NCBI GenBank assembly: GCA_015852425.1
Contig: JAAAIG010000258.1
Location: 7,927 to 43,764 of the forward strand
Length of the DNA stretch: 35,838 bases
Source of the DNA: Gryganskiella cystojenkinii
Taxonomy: Eukaryota > Mortierellomycota > Mortierellomycetes > Mortierellales > Mortierellaceae
Reading direction: 5' to 3'
Within the stretch, counting starts at the first letter, position 1; the number at the start of each line of letters is the position of its first letter. The notes beneath the pieces are model-generated. The model had not been told where the DNA came from, did no database searches, and was given only the letters and a program-made list of their open reading frames with translations. This document shows positions 21,544-30,782 of the stretch, one piece after another. A program made the translations under genes and the position numbers.

Positions 21544-22314
21544 TCGTTGTCTCTCGAGGTGAGTTGTATTACTGTGCAGCCACCTCGTCATCAGCGCAAA
21601 GTGCTGCCTGATGGCTCTTCTCCTTTTTACAAGTAATCACCTTCTTGGCGTATGCAATTGACACCGGATAGCCTGTAGAAGATAATCGCGTGCCACGTTT
21701 AGGGAGAAAACCCGGTGACCATGGATTATATGCGTTTTTTTGCCTCTGTTTTTTTTTCCACGCGTCCCGTCAAAACCTGGCCTTGAGAACCAAGATTTGC
21801 TTTTCGTTTTCTTTTATTTTGCTTTTGATTTGCGTCACCAGTATCATGTATGAAATTAATAAAAAACATGAAAGTCCTCTCCAGGAGAGAGGCATTTGCG
21901 GAGAAAAGATGATCCCTGAAGTATCTCTTGCACTGTCAGTTGTGGACAAAGTAAAGGAGCAGGCAATATACAATAGGATCATGCGTTTCTCAGGATGCCT
22001 GCTTTACTGTTAAAAGAAGGAAAGGTCATTATGTCATCTCAGAAAAAAATCCATGACCAAAGACTTCTTTAACCGTTGACCTCTATTCTTTTTTGTCTTT
22101 TCAAATAACTCCTTTCGTGTGCATCGAGTTATTTTACTGTAACGAACATTCACTCTAAGACTGTAAAAAGGTAGATGGAGAATGAAACTGGCGATAGCAT
22201 CTGATATATATATAAAAAGAGTTGACGAAAAAGAAGAATGGAAATCGTTTCTGAAACTCTCGGGCTTGATGCTTGACCTCCTTCGCGTACTGCTTTACCT
22301 CCGTTTCGGCGGAT
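21544..22314. other. intergenic region, no gene seen
   Basis: The ORF at 21690-22013 is AT-rich with no recognisable motif. I see no repeats or RNA genes here. Confidence 0.4.
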
Positions 22315-22527
22315 TTAGTCTCTCTCTGCCGCGTTGGCTTCCAACTTGGCTCCCTTTTCTGTGGCTTTGGCTTCCTTCTCGGCGGCTTTTATCTGGACCT
22401 TGAGGGCCTTCTCAGCAGCCTTTTCGGCAGCCTTGGCCTCACCTTTGGAGTACGTGGAAGAGGAAGGAGATATGTTTGTAGAGAACGACGGACCGAAGGG
22501 AGATGGACGAGACGGAGCTATGTTCAT
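22315..22527 (-). CDS. Ala/Lys/Glu coiled-coil fragment with a (GA)n frameshift
   Basis: From an ATG at 22527 the frame encodes a Ser/Pro-rich lead (MNIAPSRPSPFGPSF) and a charged helix built on AEKAAEKALKVQIKAAEKEA. It ends at KLEANAAERD and a TAA at 22315. The stop lies just after a GAGAGAGA run (minus-strand sense; + strand about 22319-22327). One more GA would continue as ERETKSAETEVKQYAKEVKH and QAREFQKRF, the same heptad-like, Lys/Glu/Ala composition, to about 22200. The open frame also extends upstream of 22527 to about 22641 (FSEDWTRTPNPSPAP) with no ATG, so a 5' exon may be missing. It could be a remnant or a short gene with a length-variable repeat. I do not recognise a family. Confidence 0.4.
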   Translation of the reverse strand: MNIAPSRPSPFGPSFSTNISPSSSTYSKGEAKAAEKAAEKALKVQIKAAEKEAKATEKGAKLEANAAERD

Positions 22528-22641
22528 CGAGAAAGGGTTGGTTGATGAAGAACCGGCAGGGAAAGCCTGGGGTGCAGGTGAAGGATTGGGAGTACGCGTC
22601 CAGTCTTCAGAAAAGTCTCGATTGCAATAGAATACGAACAC

Positions 22642-23854
22642 GCATTAAGAGAAATAAAGAATAGTTCAGGTGAACAAAGTATTACAACGCGTCTGGCGAT
22701 TTCTAATGAAGGAGGAGAGAAAGAGCAGACATCGAAGGATCAAAAGCAGTGTCGCTAAGAACGCTTGGCTGCCACAAGCCAGTTATCCATTGTGATGGCC
22801 AAGGATGTCATCTCTTATTTCCGGTAGTGTCCTTCGATCTCGTAGGCGTTCCTCCTTTCAGTGTGCCATCCCCTTGATATTCTCAAGCCTTTAATTTTCT
22901 ATGTGATTTTACTGCATCCATTGCTTTCATTTCCAGGATCGTTGTTCTTTGCAGTCCCCTGACTTTCGCTTGCTGCCGGAAGTTGCGATCCTTCTCTTCC
23001 TTTGATGTTGCGGAATCTCGCCTTTCACACTGAATCAAGTTTTTTCTGTCACATCTTTCCTTTAAATGACTTTCACACAAGAGTGCGCAAGAGTTTCGTA
23101 AGCTGAATGCACTTTTTTATAGCAGTATGGAGTTAATATATGTTACCCGTATGCGTAACATAACAGGCGAAATGGTAGGCAGAACGATATGATTGCTTGT
23201 GCCGCGCAACTGATACGGCCGTATGCTCACCAGAGACCTTTTGTCTTCATAGACGTTCCTGATTTGATGAAGAATGAGCATTTTCATCGAGAATGAAAGA
23301 TGTCGGCTCTCAAGCGACCGCATCGGCAACAGTCAGCAGCATGATTGTTTATGATCGATGATAGCCCTATTTCTATTTTTTGTTGTTTGCTTTGCCTGAT
23401 TGCAATTTTGACAAGAGAAGTCCCCCAGTTTTTTGCTTGTGAGGGAAAGGCGAGCGCAAGTACGGGGGTCATTCAAATACAGTGTTTGGAAACCCTGGCC
23501 GTCAGTCGTGGGAGTGATCTTAAGCGACCAGTAGTTTAAGTCAAAGGGAAAACTTTAAAAACTATGCTCTCTGCGGACCTTTCTTGATTTTTGTTTTTGA
23601 TTGACCATCGTCCATCCAAATATCGTTCGACACTGGCATCCTCTGATTTCCTTGTCCGAGGGAAACAAAACACATGCTCATCAAAATACACAAAAAAGCT
23701 CACCAGACTGTTTATTGCTCTTTTCGGTCTTTTGTTTATGTTTCCTTTCCCCCCTCTGTCTTTATTCCAACATCTTCATCCCTTTACCCTCTGTTTCTTT
23801 CTTTTCCTCCGCCCTTTAACGTCCCTCTCATCAGCTCGGTTTTTGAAGAAAAAA
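22642..23854. other. 1.2 kb intergenic region
   Basis: No convincing gene. The last 150 bases before 23855 are pyrimidine-rich and probably form the promoter of the repeat protein gene. Confidence 0.45.
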
Positions 23855-25807
23855 ATGTCGTGTGTAGAGGACCTGAAATCGCCATCTTGCACCAATGTCC
23901 AACTCCCGGCATCCGTAGATCGAGATCTACCATTGCCATCGCAAGAGAAGGAGCTCCAAAAGTTGTCTCTGTCTGTGACACCGCCACCGCCAACATCAAT
24001 TTCCAGACCTGTGACTCAAGAGTCTAGGAATAACGATTAAGACGATGACTTCGATCAGCAATATCCTCCACCTCCGCCACCAGGGTGGATGGAGCGAGAT
24101 GAGCCATTGCAATCATCGCAGTTGCCGCCGAGAAAGATGTCTCTACCCCCACCTCCGCCCCTGGCGGCACCAGCCCGAGACTTGCCATTGCAATCATCGC
24201 AGTTGCCGCCGAGAAAGATGTCTCTACCCCCACCTCCGCCCCGGGCGGCACCAGCCCGAGACTTGCCTTTGCAATCGAAGCACGAGCCCCAAAAGATGTC
24301 TCTGCCACCGCCTACTGCACCCAAGAGGGACATCAGCAAAGTAAGCCCCCCACCTCCGGAACCAGAGTGGAAGGAACGAGATCGGCCATTGCAATCATCG
24401 CAGGTGCCACCAATCGAGACGTATATACCACCGCCTCCACGGGCATCACGACCCCGAGATCTTCCTTTGCAATCGCAGCACGAATCCCGAAAGATGCCTC
24501 TTCCTCCGCCAGCATCATCATCCAGGCCAGAGACTCGAGAGTCCAGGAATAACGATTATGACAATGATGACGATGATAACGATTGGCCAAGTCCTGCTCC
24601 ACCTGGGCAGTTCGATCTCGATCGTGACAAACCGTTGCAAGAAGAGGAGCCGAAATTGCTGACAAAAGTCTCGTTACCTCCCCCGCCGTCCAAGTCCAAG
24701 CGCGTGGATCGAGAACAACCACGGCCGCAACAGGAACAGAAGAGGCCAGAGAATCCGCCGCTGATGACGGCCACGTCTACACCGGTTCTGTGCGTGGAGC
24801 GGGATCAACCTTTGCGACAAAATCAGAATGTGACGACGACGACGACGTCCACGCTCGCGCCTGATGCTTCACCGAGCCTTTACGCTGACGAACTCGACAA
24901 ATCATTACAGCAGCTGCAGTTGCAGTCGTCACAGCAGCAGGAACAGAAACCGCCTGTGCCCATGCCATCGCCTGCAGCGCCCATGCATGCGGACCGAGAC
25001 CGACCTTTACAAGAACAGCAGCCCTACTACCCCTATTATGCGATGCCACAACCGCCTTCTGCTCATGCAGTAGCAGCATCGACAACACCAACAACACCAA
25101 TAACTTCAACGGCTATCTCGGCCGGTATGGCCCAAGGTGTTAATCCTGGACAACCGCTGGCAGCTGTGCCTGTGCCTGTATCTTACTCAGCACAGCACCC
25201 ACAGCACCTGCAGTACACTCAACAACCTCAGTACGGTCAACAACCTCAGTATGCTCAACAACCTCAGTATGCTCAACAACCTCAGTATGCTCAACAACCT
25301 CAGTACGCTCAACAGCCTCAGTATCTACAATACCACAATCCAATGCATTCGCAGCCACCACCACAGTATACGCAAGTACCTCGCCCTCCACCTCCCCATC
25401 CTGCCCCTGCTTCTGGACATATGTACCAACCTAGTCAGATGCAACCCCCCAGGTACCCACTCTCCACAGAGACATCTCGTCCCATTCATGCTCATTCGCC
25501 TCACCAGGCCTATTCAAATTACCCTCCAAACCCGAGTTATCCTGTCAGTCCTCAGTATTATGGAGGTACGGCTCCGGCTCCAGCTCCGGCCTACTCGGGT
25601 CGGCAACATCAGCAACCTCCTTATTATTATCCTGCTCAGGGTCAGGCATTGCCTCAATACCAACAACAACAATATCAACAGCAATTACAACAACGACAGG
25701 CTGCTGGGCAGGTTGGAATCCAAAAGACTTCGCAGGGTACAAACTATAAAAAAAAAGCTCCACCTTGTAAACGTGAAGAGTACGAATATGTTCGTGTTCG
25801 TTTCTAA
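23855..25807 (+). CDS. Pro/Gln-rich repeat protein with about eleven R-D-x-P-L-Q motifs; in-frame TAA
   Basis: One frame runs from an ATG at 23855 (MSCVEDLKSPSCTNVQL) to TAA at 25807, 650 residues, broken only by TAA at 24038-24040. The product is low in complexity, with no membrane helix or signal peptide. A short motif recurs: VDRDLPLP, MERDEPLQ, ARDLPLQ (twice), ERDRPLQ, PRDLPLQ, LDRDKPLQ, VDREQPRP, VERDQPLR and ADRDRPLQ, plus a degenerate DELDKSLQ. The early copies sit in an 81-base tandem repeat, and near 25211 there are six QYAQQP-like hexapeptides. The stop appears to be a TAT-to-TAA change, because an internal duplicate (RESRNNDYDND, 24539-24568) keeps Tyr at that place. Translation may restart at 24089 (MERDEPLQ, 572 residues). 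The gene at 30783 carries the same motif. Function unknown; it looks like a disordered scaffold or linker with repeated binding sites (inference). Confidence 0.7.
24104..24290 (+). repeat. 81-bp tandem repeat inside the R-D-x-P-L-Q gene
   Basis: A unit starting ccattgcaatcatcgcagtt at 24104 recurs almost unchanged at 24185 and, truncated, at 24266. Each unit encodes 27 residues: LPLQSSQLPPRKMSLPPPPP plus an Ala/Pro/Arg spacer. The near-identity suggests recent duplication. Confidence 0.85.
25211..25318 (+). repeat. 18-bp tandem repeat encoding Q-Y-x-Q-Q-P
   Basis: Six units of cag-ta(c/t)-nnn-caa-ca(a/g)-cct follow one another. They encode QYTQQP, QYGQQP, then QYAQQP four times, within the Tyr/Gln/Pro-rich C-terminal half of the repeat protein. 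Confidence 0.85.
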
Positions 25808-25968
25808 TTCTTTTTTTTTCTTTTTTTCCCTTGATAACTTCATCCTTGTTAGGTGTGATGTGGTAAGCAAAGAAAGCCTGGAAGAGGGAGTTATTTTTAA
25901 TACAACAAGCTTTTTATGCCAACACTGTCAACCGCTTTTGTCCTGAAAAATATAAATCATCGTCATCA

Positions 25969-26227
25969 TCATGCTAGGCTTTGCTCATCCTCTTGAGGAG
26001 GCTTTGTTGATCCTCGTTTCCCGAACCAACTCAATCGAGATCCTGTCTTCTTTGGCGGTTGTTGCTCTTGTTGTTGATTTTGTTGAAGTTTTGGTGATGG
26101 CGGCGGTGATAAACTGGATTTTGACAAGGGTGGAGGAGAGAGCGTTCCAAGACCTGTACCACTATTACTAGTGCTGCTGCCGCCACCAGGGCTTGATACT
26201 TGACCTTGAGTATGTAGAGGTTGCTGC

Positions 26228-26258
<31 letters not shown>

Positions 26259-27823
26259 GCTGTTGTTGCTGTTGTTGCTGTTGTTGCTGTTGTTGCTGAT
26301 GCGCAGTTGTCCGCTCTGTCTTCTCGATTTCGTCCGCAACCCATAACGCGCACCCGACAATGTTCGTCCACATGAAAATCAAGTTAGCCAACGGAATCAA
26401 TTCCAGCAGGACTGCAACACTTCCGAATCTACAGAAAAAGAGAGAGAAAAAAGGTGATGAACACTTGGGCTCTCACAGTCGGTTGCTAACGAAGGGGATA
26501 AAGCTCTAAAAGAAACACCACTCTCAATGATCTGTTTGTATTTTTTTACCCCATGAACTCGGATCGTCGCCTCCAAGCTTCGGATCTGGACTGACGTACG
26601 GAATAGTTCCGGATCTCAATATCGTAGTGGAATCGCATCCCAAAGGTTAAAATCCAACCGTTGATGGCTGAGTAAATGGCTTGACCCAAGACCGGAATCA
26701 AGTTCAGTGGTAAAGTCAGCAACAGGACGATGATCTAATTGAGGAAGAAAAAGAACAAAATAGTGCGCGCTGGTCAGTGATCAGATCACAATAGACCGAG
26801 GGAAGAGTTTGGCTAAAAAAAAAAAAAAAAAAAAGTGGGGGCCGAGAAAGAAGGTCATCTTCTCGCCCCTCCCACCTTTCTCCCACACTCAGTGGAAGTG
26901 TCCGGCGTCGCTCGCCCTCATTTTTTGGTATCTCCTTCTCTCGTTCTCGGGATGCTCGAAAATGGAGAATGAAACCGCGCCTGATTTTTTGAGCGTCTCC
27001 GCCCGTCTGTCGCGTCGAATTTTTGCTCAATCCAATGCATAATGTATGCCGCCAAAAAAAATTACAATGGCAACAACGTCCTCAGCCTTTCAATATACCT
27101 CTCTATGCCAGCCTCTCATATTCCAGTGCCAGAATCTATTTCCCGCTTCCTTATTCTTCTCTCTTTCCTGGGTCTCGGAGGAATGGCTCTTGTACCTGAA
27201 CGAGGACGATTAATAGTCCACCTTGGACACCGCGCATGCATTTGACCACACCACTGCCCTTGTTCTGTTCCAGGACATGGCGAAGACCTCGAAGCTTGAG
27301 AACACGGTCAAAGAGTCCATCTTGGTAGATAGGTAGGATGATGAGGTAGAAAAGAATAATCATAACGGCCAGTTCTATGAGCACAAAGATTACGCACACA
27401 AACCTGTAGCGTATTAAAAAGAGTCAGCCTTCAGCGGGAGCCGAGTAAAAAGTAGACCATGTTGGTCTTGGTATACCAAAGGAGGTCACCAGAGAGTCCT
27501 TCTACAGGCTCGAAGACAAGAACAGGCATCATTCTCCATCAACATAACGTTTCGTTCGGAATTGAGGAATGAATCGAGTCGAATGTGGAGTTGCATTTCC
27601 CTTGCAACATATAGGGGCTTCCATACCAAGCCAAGCCAGCAGGACAGTTGGCGCGAATGAGCGCGTGTGCTTGGATCTGGAGCAACCAGCCGAAGGCGAA
27701 GATGGTTGCAGCGATCGCCCAGAGGATAGTCATGATGACGGGACAGAGGATACTAGTTATGAGTTGAGGATGTCCGATAAAGTACATGATACCCTGGACA
27801 GGGTAACTTGACGGGATAATCAT
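25969..27823 (-). CDS. EI24/Rrt8-like multi-pass membrane protein with a 26-residue poly-Q tract, four exons
   Basis: Exons 27627-27823, 27196-27403, 26550-26734 and 25969-26428 join in phase to give 349 residues. The ATG at 27823 begins MIIPSSYPVQGIMYFIGHPQ. Hydrophobic segments lie at about 20-52, 66-90 (FVCVIFVLIELAVMIILFYL), 127-160 (LLLTLPLNLIPVLGQAIYSA) and 196-228. The pattern NLIPVLGQ, RRRSEFMGFGSVAVLLELIP and TNIVGCALWVADEIE matches fungal EI24-domain proteins such as Rrt8, a yeast lipid-droplet and spore-wall protein. After residue 240 comes an uninterrupted run of 26 Gln encoded by mixed CAG/CAA (26221-26298), then a Ser/Pro/Gln-rich, probably cytosolic tail with RLSWFGKRGS. The gene converges with the repeat protein gene 160 bases away. 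Role inferred from the family: lipid-related membrane function. Confidence 0.88.
26221..26298 (-). repeat. CAA/CAG trinucleotide run (26 Gln)
   Basis: Twenty-six consecutive ttg/ctg triplets on the + strand (CAA/CAG in the sense of the EI24-like gene). Ten pure CAA codons sit in the middle and the part nearer the 5' end of the gene follows a regular CAG-CAA-CAA pattern. This is a likely site of length variation. Confidence 0.95.
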
Positions 27824-28301
27824 TTTGGGTGTTTGTCTTTTTGGTGCTTTGTTTGTTTAGGCGAGCTGGTTATGCGATTGTACTGCAAGTTGAGGGGCGA
27901 AAGTGAATGTGGGGTCAAGCTGAGTAACGTTAGGATGGAAACAGGAGAAGGAAAGAAAGAAAGGGAGTAAAGGTGGTGTTGAAGGAAGAAGAAAAAGAGT
28001 AAAAAAGATGCGCGTTAAAGAAGAACTTTAAAAAAAAGTGTCTGTGTGTCTCGTACTTGTTTTCAATTCTCCAAGTAAGTCATTTTTCTTCTTTCCTCCT
28101 GTTTTTTGTTACCATTTGGAATTGGGAACGAGTTTTCATTGGCGTCATTCGTTACAACAATCGTTTTGCGCTTGCTCTCATTGTTATTCCCCATGGTGTC
28201 ATTTCTCGAGAACTTCATTATTCATTGAATGTCAAGCAACCAGTCACTCTATACATGCCTCGAAGTCCACTCGTTGCATTGCACTTCCAGTCAATGGTTT
28301 A
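27824..28301. other. upstream region of the EI24-like gene
   Basis: This is 478 bases between the EI24-like start and the end of the HAD gene. The first half is purine-rich on the + strand (gaaggaaagaaagaaaggga), which is a pyrimidine tract in the sense of the EI24-like gene. ORFs at 28038-28400 overlap the HAD 3' end and are not convincing. Confidence 0.4.
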
Positions 28302-29851
28302 TTATGCGCTGTTGATTTCGACTTTGGGAATCTCTATCTGACCATGTTCCTGTTCTCGTCCTTGTTCCTGTTCAACCAGATCAATAACCTGCACTCCTGA
28401 GCGTTCACACTCGGTTATCAAGGACTTGCTATGTCCAATAATAACGCCCACATCGGCTTCAACTAGTGGGACAGTTTTTGTTTTGGGACAGAGGTCAGTG
28501 CATGCAAATTGAACACAAAGACTAGGATGCACAATAAATAGGTATCCTTACCGAGGCAACCGAGATCTGTGGAAGAGTCTCCAAAGTAGGCCCATTTGGT
28601 GTCTGTGAGAGTCAGGTCATACTTTGCTGCATAATCCCGCTGAACTTTTTGGAACGCATGCAGCTTGTCCGTTCCTGTCAGACACTTGACCCGGACTTTA
28701 CCGTTGGAGAGTCGATTTTCACCACCGTCCTCTTGTTCGCTCTCGCTCTGGCATCCACTTGAGGACAATGAACCTGTTGATAGCCTCTTGGCCGCAGCTG
28801 CTTCGGCAGCCGCCTCCGCTCGTTCACGTCTCTCGGATCCCTCCAGGACCTTGGATGTCAAAGCCTTTCGTTGTTTCATCAGGACGTCACGACATTCTTT
28901 CGAGAACTGAAGATTGGAGGAGATGATGTTGGCATTGGGGAGATAGCGACTCGTAGCCTCTTCACTTCCAAAGACTTGGTCCATCGCACCCTTGATCAGA
29001 TCCCGGCTCCAGTTCACAGACAGGATCCAGATCTCGCCCCGTTGTCTCCTTGGCTGTTGTTGTTCTTGTTCACTGTCTACTTGTTGGTGATGATTCCCGT
29101 TCTGTTGTTGTTGCTGTTGCTGTTTTTGTTCTTCCTGCTCGATCCTGTCCTGTTCAGCGACAAAGGATCGTAAAAACTTGACCATCCCCGGACGTAACCG
29201 AACTTGCTCTCGGCCAAAAGCACGGATCTGTGGTTTCGTTATCCCGACTAGGTTCCCACTGTCGTAAACTCGGTCGAGCGATATCTTTTCCACGGCCCGT
29301 TTCCGGACTTGAGCATGAATCCAGGGTTGCAAAGATGGGATCCTTGGAATAGGCAACTCGGGCTCGGGTGTTAATTTCCGTCCGTCTGTATGACATTTCA
29401 GATCACGAACTCTGGGGTCGAGATGTTGCGGTCGAGGTTGATGAAGCGTGTCGTCACGATTGTTTTTGAGATGACAGAGGTCACTATTATCGACCTTGTC
29501 GAGATCATCGAGGTAAGCCTGAAGGATCTGGTTCCAGGACAACTCGGGTTTGTGTTCTTGATCCATAAGGTCCTGTTCGGATCGGATCTGACCGGCGATG
29601 GTGTCGAAAGAAGAGGTGGTGTCGTGGTCAGTGATGGTCTCGTCAAAGTCGCAAACGATGTGGTCAAAGCTGAGAAGGGATTTTGTCGCAAAGGGGGAAG
29701 GTGCAGGAGTAGGACCATTGAGGCCTAAGGAGCCATGGACGGAATGGACCTGTAATCCTGTAGGTGCGGCAGCCGGAGCATTGTTGTTGTTATGGTCGAG
29801 TAAATGAGTGAGTCCCTCGGCAGCGGGGAAGCGGTAGAGAGTGGAAGTCAT
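28302..29851 (-). CDS. HAD-superfamily phosphatase, two exons
   Basis: Exon 28552-29851 joins exon 28302-28462 (phase 1, intron 28463-28551) to give 486 residues. All HAD motifs are visible. Motif I is CDFDETIT with nucleophile and acid/base Asp at 68 and 70. Motif II is the Ser of ILSVNWS, near 278. Motif III is the Lys of TGTDK, near 396. Motif IV is GDSSTD at 424-429. The splice restores GDSSTDLGCLVEADVGVIIG. The cap between motifs I and II carries a poly-Gln/Glu insertion (about 235-272), and a second Ala/Glu/Ser-rich insertion lies between II and III (about 335-385). Together these make the protein roughly twice the length of compact family members. The arrangement fits fungal small-molecule HAD phosphatases; the substrate is unknown. 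The start at 29851 (MTSTLYRFPAAEG) is preferred; the frame stays open to an ATG at 30037, but that part looks like 5' UTR. Confidence 0.88.
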
Positions 29852-30782
29852 GGTGGAGTCAACGTGGAAGTGGGAGAATGGATGTTTCGGGTATAGAATG
29901 AATAAAAAAAAGTAGTCGGGGGGTGTGTGGTTGGTCAGAAGAAGGCGTGTGACTGCGAGAGGAGACATCGTCACTTGAGGATTCGGAGAGGATTGAGGAG
30001 GTGGACGGAGATCACGCGACTCTCTTTTTTTTAGCAAGCATCCAGGTTGGCGGCATCTCTCTGGAGACGTGAGGATGGTGAAACGGACTGGGATGAGTAA
30101 AAAAGGACTTGCCAGGACCAGGCACCTCTACGAATTCAATAGTTCAACAGTATGGCTATCAAACAAGCGCGCTCTGTTAGTATCCGGTTGTTCAACACCC
30201 TCATATCATTAATTATTTTTGCGAGTTCGTCAACGTGCGTTCCAGATCAGTTCCAGACCCCAAAACTGCTTCCTCTACCTTCTTCCCCTCGTTCACATCC
30301 CTCCTTCCATGAAGAGGAAAGGGACCAATGCACACCAACTGACCAACAGAAAGACACACTACAAATAAATAATTAAGAGAGCCACGAAAAAAAATAAACA
30401 TTTTGGTGCCGCCGTGATTGCTCTTCTCTCCCGTCGGACCTTCTACCCCTGTTATTATTGTTGCAGCCGAAAACAAGTCCACCATTTGTCCAATGGGCCT
30501 TCAACCACCTTTCCGAGAGAAAAGAGCTCAACATCTCCTTATTTGCGGTCGTCTTGCTCTCTCTTTTCATTTTTTCACTTCTTTCTTTCTTGTTTCTATT
30601 GTTGAACGGCCATCCTTCCTCCTCCCTCCTACACCTTCATATCCCACCCCTCCTCACTCCACCGTCAACCTCTTACGGAAAAAAACCTTCACTCTTTCCA
30701 TCATTTGCACACCTCAGTCTTTTACCTCTCTGTGGTAGTTAACCCGTCCATCAAACACAGAACCCCCCAGGAACGCATAAAA
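29852..30782. other. bidirectional promoter region
   Basis: About 930 bases separate the divergent HAD gene and second R-D-x-P-L-Q gene. The right part (30540-30720) is strongly C/T-rich in the sense of the downstream gene. The short ORFs here are compositional. Confidence 0.5.

Noticed and set aside
23591..23854. Extension of the repeat protein upstream to 23591
   Set aside because: The added residues are a translated pyrimidine tract, hydrophobic by composition. The ATG at 23855 is a better start.
25137..25946. 269-codon + strand open frame overlapping the repeat protein in another frame
   Set aside because: Its sequence is the frame-shifted reading of the QYAQQP repeats (LNNLSM-like units). 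The other frame carries the conserved motif.
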